From: Aurantiacibacter arachoides
GTDB taxonomy: Bacteria; Pseudomonadota; Alphaproteobacteria; Sphingomonadales; Sphingomonadaceae
Reading direction: 5' to 3'
NCBI RefSeq assembly: GCF_009827335.1
Contig: NZ_WTYH01000001.1
Span: forward strand, 2,331,501-2,395,500
Length of the DNA stretch: 64,000 nt
The position numbers were made by a program, and so were the translations under genes. Within the stretch, counting starts at the first letter, position 1, and every line of letters begins with the position of its first letter. The notes under the pieces were generated by a model that saw only the letters and a list, made by a program, of their open reading frames with translations, did no database searches and was not told the DNA's origin. Positions 37,729 to 46,793 of this stretch are shown here, piece after piece.

Positions 37729-38106
37729 ATGAAAAATTTGCTGGACACAGACAGGCACGAGCCCCCGACGAAGCGAGATCGCGCGGTAGAGCTCCTGCTA
37801 GGTCGCCTATCAGCGCTCACGATGATCGCGTTGATCGCTAGCGCGGTGCTGACCTTGTCGGCGCCTTCGCCTGCCTACGGGCATGGCGGACGGTTGGCAG
37901 CAGACGGCTGTCACAACGATAGAAGCACCGGAACGCGCCATTGCCATCGCGGCTCGACCCCAGCGCCCCAGCGAGCCACTAGCGGCGAGGTATATTATCC
38001 GAATTGTGACGCCGCGCGCGCGGCAGGCGCAGCCCCAGTTAGGCGCGGCCAGCCAGGTTACGGTAGACACCTGGATCGAGACAACGACGGGGTGGGTTGC
38101 GAGTGA
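37729..38106 (+). CDS. Excalibur calcium-binding domain protein with YHYH-like motif
   Basis: 125 residues from the ATG at 37729. A membrane/signal segment (about 30-50, ALTMIALIASAVLTLSAPSP) leads to a secreted part. That part first has a His/Cys motif (HGGRLAADGCHNDRSTGTRH) and then a C-terminal excalibur domain with YYPNCDAARAAGAAP and DRDNDGVGCE, the DXDXDGXXCE calcium loop. Excalibur domains often accompany thermonucleases, as here. Its stop overlaps the next small gene (GTGA). Confidence 0.85.
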   Translation: MKNLLDTDRHEPPTKRDRAVELLLGRLSALTMIALIASAVLTLSAPSPAYGHGGRLAADGCHNDRSTGTRHCHRGSTPAPQRATSGEVYYPNCDAARAAGAAPVRRGQPGYGRHLDRDNDGVGCE

Positions 38107-38243
38107 TCGACAGGTTATCGCTCGCTGATGATCTCGATTGCTGTCCGACAGTGGGAGAAGCCGTATTAGGGCGAGTGGTCCCGGAGGATCTTTGCCAGCG
38201 CATCGTAGCTAGGCTCCGCGAGCTTGAGACTGGCGAGAGATGA
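38103..38243 (+). CDS. 46-residue protein bridging the excalibur and thermonuclease genes
   Basis: A GTG start at 38103 overlaps the excalibur stop (GTGA) and its TGA overlaps the thermonuclease ATG (ATGA at 38240-38243). Both four-base overlaps are in the right register, which is strong evidence for a real gene. The product is soluble, with two cysteines (DLDCCPT) and a basic/acidic C-terminal helix CQRIVARLRELETGER. No family recognised; it may be a partner of the nuclease. Confidence 0.65.
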   Translation: MIDRLSLADDLDCCPTVGEAVLGRVVPEDLCQRIVARLRELETGER

Positions 38244-38794
38244 AGCAACCGAGTTACGATAAGGATCAGCTCCATTCGCTCGACCGAGCTCGTCAGAGAC
38301 GGCGCAAAAAGCAAGGCGTCAGATCACTCGGTCTTGCGGCTGTCGCCTTCATCGGAACGTTCGTCGGCGGCTTCATCCTTACAAGTGATTCATCGGCGAA
38401 CCAGCAACCAGCTACACAGCTAGCCGCGCTGAGCGTGCTGCCGGAAAATTCGGCGATGCCAATCTGCGATGGGCCCATGCGCGTCACCTGCGTGGTCGAC
38501 GGCGACACCTTTTGGCTCGAGGGCGAAAAGATCAGGATTGCCGATATAGACACCCCGGAAGTCTCGCAGCCGCAATGCGAAGGCGAAGCAGAGCTCGGTC
38601 GTCGCGCGACAGTCCGGCTCGCCGAGCTTCTAAATGCAGGCGCGTTCGAGCTTCAATCGATCGGAGAGCGTGACCGTGATCAATATGGGCGCCTGCTGCG
38701 TGTCATCACCCGCGATGGCCAATCGCTTGGCGATCAGCTCGTTCGCGAAGGCCTAGCAAGGACTTGGACCGGGCGGAGGCAGCCCTGGTGCTGA
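38240..38794 (+). CDS. Thermonuclease (SNase-like) family protein, membrane-anchored
   Basis: 184 residues. A basic N-terminus and one membrane helix (about 29-48) place the nuclease domain outside the cytoplasm. The SNase core is present: VTCVVDGDTFWLEGEKIRIA, the calcium and catalytic residues in DIDTPEV, and the second catalytic Arg in RDQYGRLLRVI. It should cut DNA or RNA in the periplasm or outside. Third gene of a coupled operon; a second homolog begins at 63815. Confidence 0.88.
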   Translation: MKQPSYDKDQLHSLDRARQRRRKKQGVRSLGLAAVAFIGTFVGGFILTSDSSANQQPATQLAALSVLPENSAMPICDGPMRVTCVVDGDTFWLEGEKIRIADIDTPEVSQPQCEGEAELGRRATVRLAELLNAGAFELQSIGERDRDQYGRLLRVITRDGQSLGDQLVREGLARTWTGRRQPWC

Positions 38795-38880
38795 CGCCGC
38801 AGGGACGCATGGTGTTGGGCGCGATCGGGATGCTCGCATTGCTAGCGATAGCAATCATCAGCTGGGCGGAATGGGGGTGA
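38788..38880 (+). CDS. Small hydrophobic protein after the thermonuclease
   Basis: 30 residues starting at a GTG inside the last codons of the thermonuclease gene (7-base overlap), with a GGAGG ribosome-binding site at 38775-38779. A short polar start (MLTPQGR) is followed by one membrane helix (about 8-25) and the tail WAEWG. No family recognised. A different small membrane protein also accompanies the second thermonuclease near 63.7 kb. Confidence 0.6.
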   Translation: MLTPQGRMVLGAIGMLALLAIAIISWAEWG

Positions 38881-38947
38881 TGATCAAGCCCCCACCTTTC
38901 GCGACGCATAACATCCCGACCGCCCCATCCGCGCAGGTTCGAATTCA

Positions 38948-39145
38948 ATGAACCGAGATCAAGAAATCTGGGGCATGGCGCTGTGGGTCGAGAAGCATCA
39001 CGGCGCGGATGGGTGGCTGTACATCGCGCAACAGCAAGACCGACTTCTCGAGCAGGGCGACTACGACGGGATGGCGTTGTGGCGGAAAGTCAAAGACCGG
39101 CTAGCTGCTCTAGCACCACACGATGCCGACACCCCGTCAAGCTAA
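38948..39145 (+). CDS. Small sphingomonad-type protein (DUF6961-like)
   Basis: 65 residues. The pattern DQEIWGMALWVEKHHGADGW, IAQQQDRL and GDYDGMALWRKVKDRL matches small proteins frequent in sphingomonad genomes that I recall as DUF6961; the name needs checking. No function known. Its TAA overlaps the stop of the convergent recombinase gene (CTAA). Confidence 0.7.
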   Translation: MNRDQEIWGMALWVEKHHGADGWLYIAQQQDRLLEQGDYDGMALWRKVKDRLAALAPHDADTPSS

Positions 39146-40944
39146 TCCACCTCGCACTCAGCAGGCCGGCCGGGCCACATACCGCGTCCGAATAGATTAC
39201 GCGGAGCAATTGCCCTCTCGGGCTGGGCAAACCCGTAAAGTCTACGCTGGAGACCCCAGTCCGTCGGAACGTTAGACCTTAGAATGAGATCACGAGTGAG
39301 CGCCGTTGGCTGTCGTCCGTCAAGGATTGCAGTCGTGATGTCGGGGGCAAGATAGTTGACGCGGACGAGTCTCGCGAAATGGGCGGGTCGACAGCCTTGC
39401 TTTCGCGCTAGCTCCTCAATCGACCAATCTCGGTTATCCTCGACGAGTGATTGCGCCTTCCGTGCACTGCGTATGAGGCTGATTAGTTTTTTGTCGGGAT
39501 TGGCAACCTGCGCCGGATCGCGCGGATTGATATGAAGGGACGGCCATCGTTCTGCTGTGACGACCCGTGCCGCGACCTTGTGCTCCCAGCGAGCATCGCT
39601 GCATGGCCAGTCGGCGTGCCTTCCATAAAATTTACCCCTTCCATTCCATTCGAGAAAGCGGCGGAGTTCGAGCCCGCGAAAGGTCAGGGTGAGCTCATCC
39701 TCGCCAACCTCAATTCGCACCAGGATCGCGGCGAACACCTCTTTTCGGTCCTCGGCCGGAACTGCGGCAATGCGGTCGGCCGCTTGTGCGCCCTGCTCGG
39801 CAAGGTTTTCCAATTCATCGCCAAGAACGCCGAGAGCCTTGAGCGCCATTCTCAAGCAGCGGCGGTCTGCCATGAAATGCGCGACGGTCGCGATGACGAG
39901 ACGGTCAAGATCGTCGGCATTGGCGCGATAGGCACGGCGGTACTCTTTCTGGGACCACATCGCGTTGCTCGACGCATAGGCACAGTATGTTTTCCCGCGA
40001 TGCCAGTTGAGGTCGAGCAGCATGTGCCGTCCCAACTCATCCCACAGCAAGCCGGCGAGAAAGTGCCTAGTCTCCTTGGCATCCGGTGGCCGCTTCCGTC
40101 TCTTGATGCAAAGCGCCTGTACGCGGTCCCACGTTGCGCGATCGACGAGAGGCTCGTGTTCGCCAGGATAGTTTTGATCATGGCCTCGAATTTCGCCGAT
40201 GTAGATCGGGTTCTGAAGGATGCCGTAGACGGTGCTTGGCGATATTGCTTTTCCCCCGCGCGGCTCACCTTTTGCCGTTGGCTTCACCGAGCTGCACATC
40301 CCGGCCTCGCGAACCGCGGTCATCACGGCGGTGTAACGCTCGGTCCGAAGAAACTCAGAAAAGATGAAGCGCACGATTTCCGCTTCGGCGGGTTCCACCT
40401 TCAAACCGGCTCTCGTTGCGATGTAGCCAAAGGGCGGCAGACCGCCATGAACCTTTCCATGCCGTTTGCGGGTGCGGATGCTATCGCGCACTCGCTCAGC
40501 GATCATCTCGCGTTCGAACTGGGAGAACGTGAGCAGCACGTTGAGGATCATTCGTCCCATGCTGTCGGACGTGTCGAACGCCTGCGATACGGAAACCAAG
40601 GAGACGTTTCGGCGATCGAACATCTCGATAAGCCGCACAAAGTCGAGAAGGCTGCGCGTCAGTCGATCGATTTTGTATACCACCACAGTGTCGATCTGCC
40701 CGGCCTCGATATCCTGCATGAGGCGGGCCAAAGCCGGCCGTTCCAGTCCGCTGCCGGAATGCCCTCCATCGTCATAGGTATCGGACAGCTCCACCCAGCC
40801 CTTGTATTGCTGGCTTCGGACATATGCGCTGGCGATCTCGCGCTGGGTTACGAGCGAATTGACATCATGATCCAATCGCTTGTTTGTGCTCTTGCGCGTG
40901 TAGATCGCGCAGCGTTTGGGTGATAGAATTCCATGCTCGCTCAT
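39142..40944 (-). CDS. Large serine recombinase
   Basis: 600 residues. The N-terminal resolvase domain (about 10-155) has the catalytic Ser in IYTRKSTNKR, VYKIDRLTRSL and FSQFEREMIAERVRDSIR. A recombinase domain (about 165-260, GGLPPFGYI) follows. The expected zinc-ribbon region is weak: no clear paired cysteines are seen in this member. It could integrate or invert DNA. Start ATG at 40944 is supported by a strong AGGAGGTG ribosome-binding site; the frame is open to 41037. No matching attachment site is obvious near it. Confidence 0.88.
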   Translation of the reverse strand: MSEHGILSPKRCAIYTRKSTNKRLDHDVNSLVTQREIASAYVRSQQYKGWVELSDTYDDGGHSGSGLERPALARLMQDIEAGQIDTVVVYKIDRLTRSLLDFVRLIEMFDRRNVSLVSVSQAFDTSDSMGRMILNVLLTFSQFEREMIAERVRDSIRTRKRHGKVHGGLPPFGYIATRAGLKVEPAEAEIVRFIFSEFLRTERYTAVMTAVREAGMCSSVKPTAKGEPRGGKAISPSTVYGILQNPIYIGEIRGHDQNYPGEHEPLVDRATWDRVQALCIKRRKRPPDAKETRHFLAGLLWDELGRHMLLDLNWHRGKTYCAYASSNAMWSQKEYRRAYRANADDLDRLVIATVAHFMADRRCLRMALKALGVLGDELENLAEQGAQAADRIAAVPAEDRKEVFAAILVRIEVGEDELTLTFRGLELRRFLEWNGRGKFYGRHADWPCSDARWEHKVAARVVTAERWPSLHINPRDPAQVANPDKKLISLIRSARKAQSLVEDNRDWSIEELARKQGCRPAHFARLVRVNYLAPDITTAILDGRQPTALTRDLILRSNVPTDWGLQRRLYGFAQPERAIAPRNLFGRGMWPGRPAECEVD

Positions 40945-41132
40945 CGTGCACCTCCTGATCGAAGAGGACTGCGCCGAGAATATGAGAAAATTGCGGCCGA
41001 AGAGTTTTGGTAAGGGGGGGTGAAAAGGTTGCTGCAAACAGCATTCTTCTCCCGCGCTGCGCTCTCAACGCGGATCGCTTGTCGCCCGGGTGGATCTAAG
41101 CCAATCTCGGAACACGCGGAGCGGGGAGAGCT

Positions 41133-42215
41133 GTGGTCGCGCAAATGAGCCCCATCAAAATCACGCAGGCTGACGGCTCTAGGCTCAACGCTTTGGTCGA
41201 GGCCGGTTATGAGACGCTCGTCGTCCATAGTCGCAGCGGTTCCGGCACGACCGCGCGCAACCCCGACTACAAGCTCGCCGTTACGGCCATAATGGAGAAA
41301 CTGGACGGCGCAGGCTTGCCCTTCACCGTATATCTCGACAGCCGCCCGGTAGAACATCTGCCGCTCGATCAACGCCGCCTCGCTACGTCGCGCCAGCTGA
41401 GCGGGCCATTTGATTCCCGCTTCGCCATCTTGGTGTCGGCCATGAACGCGGGAAGCGCAAGTCGAGGTGCGTGGCGTCGCATCCGGTTTGCTGTGCCAGG
41501 AGCTTCGGCTTCTGAATTGTCGAGCATCTTGTCCGCCGGAGCGAATACAGCCGTGAGCGCCATTCAGCGTTTGTCGAATACCGACCAGCGCCGTGTGACC
41601 TCTGCGCACATTCATGAAGCGGTGCGTCGCCTCGCTGTAGGCGAAGACGCTCCCAACTTTGCTGACTCATGAGACTATGATTTGGTTACGCCAGGCGGGC
41701 TTCGCTTCCCGCCGAAAAAGGTGTTTGGATTGGCGCTTGAGATGGCTCTCGGCATCGAAGCCTTCCCAGCACATTTCAGCGCTGGTTGGTCGCAGCCCTC
41801 GTTCGAACTGCTGCAAGCCGCTGGGTATCAGATCATCGACAAGTATACCGTTCTGCCTAGTGACTTGGAGGAGACGGCCGCTACGGCCCAACTTCCGAAT
41901 GAGTATGACGACCGTCGGTGGGCAGAGGGAAACCCCAAACGTGTTGTCCATCTTCGACGCGAACGATCGCCTGTTGCTATGAAAGAGAAGAAGGCCGCAG
42001 TTTTAGCCGCGACAGGAACGCTCGCGTGCGAGCATTGTGGGTTCGAACCAGGGAAACTTCACGGCCCTGCATTCTTCGACGCGGGGCTAGATGTTCATCA
42101 CACCATCCCTTTATCGCAGGTCTCTCATTGCCACGAAACCACGCTGGACGATCTGAAGGTTCTATGCGCGACGTGCCATCGGATCGAGCACCGAAAAATT
42201 GCGTTGGCAAAGTAA
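41133..42215 (+). pseudogene. HNH endonuclease (ScoMcrA-like) interrupted by an in-frame TGA
   Basis: Two open frames in the same register, 41133-41672 and 41682-42215, are split by one TGA at 41670-41672. The first part has TTARNPDYKLAV and LPLDQRRLATS; after the stop DYDLVTPGGLRFPPKKVFGL continues the domain without loss, and the end has the HNH core LACEHCGF, LDVHHTIPLS and LDDLKVLCATCHRIEHRK. As I recall, related proteins have an Arg or Ser-Arg where the TGA stands, so a CGA to TGA change is likely. The family cuts modified DNA. Probably inactive, unless TGA is read through or the halves assemble. Confidence 0.75.
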
Positions 42216-42415
42216 GTTGGATGGATAAAAAGCTTCCTTTGAAATCGCATCTGATGCGACCAATTCTTACAATCCTATTTTGATTTACTAATTTTGGTAC
42301 CTTTTCACATGGATTACCCTTCAAAGCACGATATTTTTCCGCGGATTGTTAAGACCATCCTTCGATGTAAAACGCTGAAATTTCGCGACTAAAAGTTTCA
42401 AAAATGCCAGAGGAT
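42216..42415. other. AT-rich stretch after the HNH gene; may hold a gene remnant
   Basis: No complete gene. On the minus strand the frame ending at 42321 reads as coding-like sequence (DDLKRILEVGHREHPFKLDP, then FLKLLVAKFQRF) that continues to about 42500 and shares no start with a known gene. I take it as the tail of an unknown gene cut at the junction near 42490. Confidence 0.45.
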
Positions 42416-42580
42416 CTAACTTAAAGGGATGTTCTCGATGCCCGACTTCCAGGATCCGTTTGAGATCGTCCCGGTTGCCATCCACAGGAGGGTTTGCACA
42501 CCGACGAAGACTGCGAGCCACTTGTGGACCTTGCTACCGAAGATGTGCAGTCGCAGCTTGCGCGAACGCTGGCCTGTCAT
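42416..42580 (-). pseudogene. PepSY-associated membrane protein, N-terminal fragment
   Basis: From the ATG at 42580, 13 bases after the preceding gene, the product begins like a PepSY-domain protein: SKVHKWLAVFVGVQTLLWMA with the typical helix. After MATG at about 42490 similarity ends and the frame runs into unrelated sequence to a stop at 42416. Over 300 expected residues are missing. The rest was lost at a recombination junction that bounds the copper module. Confidence 0.65.
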
Positions 42581-42593
42581 CGCGGTCGGTTGA

Positions 42594-43109
42594 TCAGTTC
42601 TGGCGCGGCGCGCGTGACGAGGAGTGGTACTGGACGATTTTCCAGTTGCCATCCTCGTGCGTCAGTACGGACGTCGCAACCCCGTCGCGCTCGATTACAC
42701 GGCCATCCGTGAGGGCGATCCGGTAGCGGTAAGTTTCCTGGCCATACGCCACATGACCGACCATCCGGACGTTCACCGTCGGATTGGTGAACGTAAACTC
42801 GGTGATTTCGCCAAGTTCCGGGCCGAGATGGTGCTCCATGTACTGAGCGAACGTGCCCTCGGCCTTGCCATTCTCGAACACCAGCGAGTCCGCGGCAAAC
42901 AGCGTCCGCATGGCCGCCTCGTCACGGGCAACCAATGCGTCGCGGTAAGCAACGAGCACGGCCTGCGCCTGTTGCGTGAGCGCGTCCGGCGCCGCAATTT
43001 GTGCGCTATGGGCAGAATGATCGCCATGACCGGCATGCTGAGCGTGCGCCGCCGTAGCCATCGCAGCGAGTGCCGCCGCGGCCGCAGCCGCGAAACCTGT
43101 AAACCTCAT
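42594..43109 (-). CDS. Periplasmic NTF2-like (DUF4440/SnoaL-type) protein of the copper operon
   Basis: 171 residues. Signal peptide (about 1-23, ending AHA), a short His-rich segment HAGHGDHSAHSAQ, and an NTF2-like domain (about 40-165: VLVAYRDALVARDEAAMRTL, VRMVGHVAYGQETYRYRI, GNWKIVQYHSSSR). The His-rich start suggests metal contact in the periplasm. It lies 11 bases after copB and is probably part of the copA-copB transcript. Confidence 0.82.
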   Translation of the reverse strand: MRFTGFAAAAAAALAAMATAAHAQHAGHGDHSAHSAQIAAPDALTQQAQAVLVAYRDALVARDEAAMRTLFAADSLVFENGKAEGTFAQYMEHHLGPELGEITEFTFTNPTVNVRMVGHVAYGQETYRYRIALTDGRVIERDGVATSVLTHEDGNWKIVQYHSSSRAPRQN

Positions 43110-43120
43110 CGCTTATCCCC

Positions 43121-44344
43121 TCAGAACCAGAACCGAACGCCCAGGACATAGTTGGTCACGCTTGGATCCTCGCCCGCAAGGCTGGCATAATCGGCGCTCT
43201 GGCCAACCTTCCATTCCTGCTCGATGCCGACATAGGGCGCGAATTCACGGGCGAATTCGTAGCGCAGCCGCAGCCCCAGTTCGACGGAATCGAGACCGGC
43301 TCCGACACCCAGCTCGGGAATGTCCTGCGCAGAAAGGTTTACCTCGGCGCGCGGTTGCAGGATGAGCCGCTGGGTGATGCGCTGATCGAGTTCGGCTTCG
43401 ACACGTGCCGTCAGATCGCCCTTGGTCGACAAGAAAGCGGCCGCGTCGACCTCGAACATATAGGGCGCCAGACCCTGCACACCTATGACGGCGTGGGTGC
43501 GTTCGGGGCCTGTCAGGTCCTGCCTTACGCCGGCTTGCAGATCCCACCATGGGCCGATCGCATGGCTCCACAAGCCTTGGATTTCAGCGGACTCGGGCTT
43601 TTCGCCGAATGTGCCTTCGCCCTCGCTCTTGAACCAGAACTTGTCGAGGTCGCCGCCGTAGTAGCCCTGCACGTCCCACAGGTAACCATCCCCGCCTTCC
43701 CGTGCGCGATATTCGGCGCGGTCGCCCTGGAACCAGAAAACGTTCATCCCGCCGTTCTCGGCGCGCAGAGCATCGCGGGAGGCACGCATCGCGTCCGCCC
43801 CCCAGATCGCATCGGCAGCACGGGGCGGTCCCGATCCCGCCGCAGCCGGAGGCGGTCCTTGCGGGATGGGGGTCATGTCCATGGCGCCATGGTCCATAGT
43901 GCCATGGTCCATGGCTCCGTGGTCCATCGCCTGATGGTCCATCGGCGCTTGGCCGGACGACTGCATCCCTTCATGGCCCATCGCCGCGTGGTCCATGTTT
44001 TCCATGGTAGAATCGTCCATGGCCGGCATCTGGCTATGATCCATCCCCGAATGGTCCATGGTGGAATGGTCCATTCCCTCCGCCTGGCTATGGTCCATCT
44101 GCGAATGATCCATGCCAGAACGGCCTTCGTGCCGGTCGGCGGAGACTGGTTCCCCCGGCGGCGAGGCAGGCTCACAAGCCCCCTCGGGCACCGGATGGCC
44201 CATGGCGCGATGGCGTGCGGCTTCCTGTTCGCATTCGGTCTGGGCTGGCGATTGCGCGCCAGGCATCGCGTGACCCGAATGGTCCTGTGCGATAGCAGGG
44301 GTTGCGGCGCTCGCGAGGAGCATGGCGACGAGCAGGCGCATCAT
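43121..44344 (-). CDS. copB: Copper resistance outer-membrane protein CopB
   Basis: 407 residues. Signal peptide (about 1-20), then a Met/Asp/His-rich region (about 70-160) with some ten MDHx units that can bind copper, then the CopB beta-barrel (about 180-407), ending in the outer-membrane-type GVRFWF. It sequesters or admits copper at the outer membrane. The ATG overlaps the copA stop (ATGA). Confidence 0.92.
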   Translation of the reverse strand: MMRLLVAMLLASAATPAIAQDHSGHAMPGAQSPAQTECEQEAARHRAMGHPVPEGACEPASPPGEPVSADRHEGRSGMDHSQMDHSQAEGMDHSTMDHSGMDHSQMPAMDDSTMENMDHAAMGHEGMQSSGQAPMDHQAMDHGAMDHGTMDHGAMDMTPIPQGPPPAAAGSGPPRAADAIWGADAMRASRDALRAENGGMNVFWFQGDRAEYRAREGGDGYLWDVQGYYGGDLDKFWFKSEGEGTFGEKPESAEIQGLWSHAIGPWWDLQAGVRQDLTGPERTHAVIGVQGLAPYMFEVDAAAFLSTKGDLTARVEAELDQRITQRLILQPRAEVNLSAQDIPELGVGAGLDSVELGLRLRYEFAREFAPYVGIEQEWKVGQSADYASLAGEDPSVTNYVLGVRFWF

Positions 44345-46194
44345 TCTTCTCCCACCCGTTTCACATCGGGCGCCGAAGGCGGCTGGGCGACGGTCACGAT
44401 CTGGAACATGCCGGAATGCATGTGGTAGAGCAGGTGGCAGTGAAAGGCCCAGTCGCCCTGTTCGTCGGCGGTGAGGTCGAAGGTGGCGCTGCCGCCGGGC
44501 TGCACGACAACCGTATGCTTCTGCGGCTGCCGGTCGGCAGGCGCGCCGTTGACCAGTTCGAAGAAATGGCCGTGCAGATGGATCGGATGCGCCATCATCG
44601 TATCGTTGACGAGCTTCACACGGACACGTTCGTTATAGGCGAAGCGGATGGGGTCGTCGCTGACGGCGGTAAACTTCTTGCCGTCGAACGACCACATGTA
44701 GCGCTCCATGTTGCCGGTCAGATGGATCTCCATCTGACGTGTCGGGCGGCGCAGATCGTCGTTCGGCTCGAGCGCCACAAGATCCTTGTAGGTGAGAACC
44801 TTGTGGGGAACGTTGTCCAGGCCGAGGCCCGGATCGCCCATGCGATCGACCGGGTTCATCGACACCATGTCGATGCCGGGGCCGACCTCCACGCTGGGCG
44901 GCAGCAGGGATGTGTCGCGCATATCCATGCCGCTCATGTCCATTCCGGCCATCGGATCCGCAGACGCACCTTGCGATGGCACGTCGTGGCCCATGGCCGA
45001 ATGGTCCATCCCGCCCATGTCGTCGCCACCGCCATGGTCCATTCCGCCCGAGCCGTGGTTCATACCCATATCCGCCATCGTCAGCAGTGGCGGATCGCGC
45101 AAGGGCGGAACCGGTGCCCGCGCGCCGGGACGCGAGGCTAGGGTCGCCACCGCCATGCCCGACCGGTCCATGCTTTCGGCCACGATCGTGCGGGCTTCCC
45201 CGGTCGGCTCGACGACGATGTCGTAGGTCTCGGCCGTGCCGATCTGAAACTCCTCGACCTCGACCGGGCGCACGTTTTGACCGTCGGCACCGACCACCCA
45301 GAACTTCACTCCGGGAATGCGGACGTTGAAAAATGTCATGGCGCTGCCGTTGATGACGCGCAGCCGTACTCGCTCGCCAAGGTTGAACAGGAACTCGAGA
45401 CCCTCTTCCGGTCCGCGCCCGTTGGCGAGGTAAGTGTAGGTCGAGCCGGTCACGTCGAGGATGTCGGTCGCCATCATGCGCATACGCGCCCACATCCGGC
45501 GGTCCTCGCCCGACAGCGGATAGTCGTCGGTCCAGGTGTTCTGCTGGTAATTGAAGTAGCCTTCGCCCTTCTTCAGCTTGTCCATGATCGTATGGGGGTG
45601 AAGAGGCGTGAAGTCGCTCAGGAGTAGAACATAGTCGCGGTCCGCTTGCACGGGGACCGTCCCGGCGGGTTCAACCACGATCGGGCCGTAGTGCCCGGCC
45701 TGCTCCTGCAACCCCGAGTGACTATGCCACCAGTAGGTGCCGCTCTGTCGCAGCGCGGGGATGTCATAGACGAAAGTCTCTCCAGGTTTGATGCCGGGAA
45801 AGCTGACACCCGGTACGCCGTCGTACTGGAATGGCAGAAGCAGCCCGTGCCAGTGAATGGAGCTGTCTTCATGGAGTGTATTCGTCACTGCCAGCCGGAC
45901 CGGCTGACCTTCCTTGAGACGGATCAGCGGACCCGGTACGCTCCCATTTACAGCGATGGCGTGGCCGCGACGCCCCTGCACAACGCGCGGACCTTCGCCG
46001 ATCGTCAGTGCGATGTCGCGGCCCGACACTTCGTCGAAGCCGGGGCGGATGGGGCCGCCGCCGTGCAGGTCGGCGCCGCGGGCCCATGCCGGCGCTGTCT
46101 GACCGAGGGCGAGCACGCTTGCCGCGCCGGCGCTGGCGGTGAGGAACTTTCTGCGGTTGATTGCGACGTCGTCGATTAGAGGAAGTATGCTCAT
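44341..46194 (-). CDS. copA: Multicopper oxidase CopA
   Basis: 617 residues from the ATG at 46194. A twin-arginine signal (INRRKFLTASAGAASVLALG) sends the folded enzyme to the periplasm. All copper-binding blocks are visible: IHWHGLLLPF, TYWWHSHSGLQ, HPIHLHGHFFEL and HCHLLYHMHSGM. A Met/His-rich insert (MNHGSGGMDHGGG and following, about residues 375-420) can bind extra copper. It oxidises Cu(I). The open frame starts at a TTG (46230) that overlaps the sigma-factor stop (TTGA); that could be the true start. Confidence 0.93.
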   Translation of the reverse strand: MSILPLIDDVAINRRKFLTASAGAASVLALGQTAPAWARGADLHGGGPIRPGFDEVSGRDIALTIGEGPRVVQGRRGHAIAVNGSVPGPLIRLKEGQPVRLAVTNTLHEDSSIHWHGLLLPFQYDGVPGVSFPGIKPGETFVYDIPALRQSGTYWWHSHSGLQEQAGHYGPIVVEPAGTVPVQADRDYVLLLSDFTPLHPHTIMDKLKKGEGYFNYQQNTWTDDYPLSGEDRRMWARMRMMATDILDVTGSTYTYLANGRGPEEGLEFLFNLGERVRLRVINGSAMTFFNVRIPGVKFWVVGADGQNVRPVEVEEFQIGTAETYDIVVEPTGEARTIVAESMDRSGMAVATLASRPGARAPVPPLRDPPLLTMADMGMNHGSGGMDHGGGDDMGGMDHSAMGHDVPSQGASADPMAGMDMSGMDMRDTSLLPPSVEVGPGIDMVSMNPVDRMGDPGLGLDNVPHKVLTYKDLVALEPNDDLRRPTRQMEIHLTGNMERYMWSFDGKKFTAVSDDPIRFAYNERVRVKLVNDTMMAHPIHLHGHFFELVNGAPADRQPQKHTVVVQPGGSATFDLTADEQGDWAFHCHLLYHMHSGMFQIVTVAQPPSAPDVKRVGEE

Positions 46195-46226
46195 GCCTTT
46201 GTTTACGCCGCGACCGCCATCACCCC

Positions 46227-46787
46227 TCAAAGAAAATCGATCTTAATGCGCAGGCGCTGACGGGCCCGATACACACGAGTTTCGACCGATTTTTTCGTCA
46301 CTCCCAACAATTCAGCAACCTCGCCATGGCTTCGCCCCTCGATGGCGACCAAAACAAGAGCCTCGCGAAGGCGGAGCGGCAAGCGATCTATCGCGTTGGT
46401 GACCTGAGCGAGCAATTGCCGGTCGGCGATCTCAACATCAGGACCGGGTTCGTCTGCCGCAACGGCAACGTCGGGACCTAGGGCCCTCAAACTCAGCAGC
46501 CGCACAACCTTTTGGCGCCTAAGCCGGTCGCGGCATTTGTTGAGCGTCACGGTTGTCAGATAGGCTGCTACAGGCTTGCGAGGATCGAGCTTGGCTCGCG
46601 CCATCCAAACCGATGCCAGTGCGTTCTGCAGCGCATCTTCGGCTTCGTCGGCAGACGAGAGCATCCGGCGGGCCAGACCGAGCAGGCGGGGCAGATGAGG
46701 CTCGACGAGTCTGCCGAATGCTGCCTTGTCCCCTGCAATTATCTTTTCGACCAGTTCCTCGTCAGGTGTGTCGTTCCGCCCATCCAC
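46227..46787 (-). CDS. ECF-type sigma factor
   Basis: 186 residues. Region 2 (about 20-90: RLVEPHLPRLLGLARRML, DEAEDALQNALASVWMAR) and region 4 (about 130-185: LPLRLREALVLVAIEGRSHG, KKSVETRVYRARQRL) are present without region 3, the ECF layout. Start is GTG at 46787, six bases after the metal-sensor gene. With the anti-sigma and sensor genes it forms a CnrYXH-like set placed directly upstream of copA, which it presumably activates. Confidence 0.9.
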   Translation of the reverse strand: MDGRNDTPDEELVEKIIAGDKAAFGRLVEPHLPRLLGLARRMLSSADEAEDALQNALASVWMARAKLDPRKPVAAYLTTVTLNKCRDRLRRQKVVRLLSLRALGPDVAVAADEPGPDVEIADRQLLAQVTNAIDRLPLRLREALVLVAIEGRSHGEVAELLGVTKKSVETRVYRARQRLRIKIDFL

Positions 46788-46793
46788 GACCTG

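Noticed and set aside
39532..40923. 463-codon frame opposite the serine recombinase
   Set aside because: Sense strand has the catalytic motifs and a strong AGGAGGTG site; this frame has none.
43880..44120. Repeated ATGGTCCAT-type units, first thought to be a CRISPR-like or regulatory array
   Set aside because: They are the codons of the MDHx metal-binding repeats in CopB; spacing is irregular and no cas genes exist.
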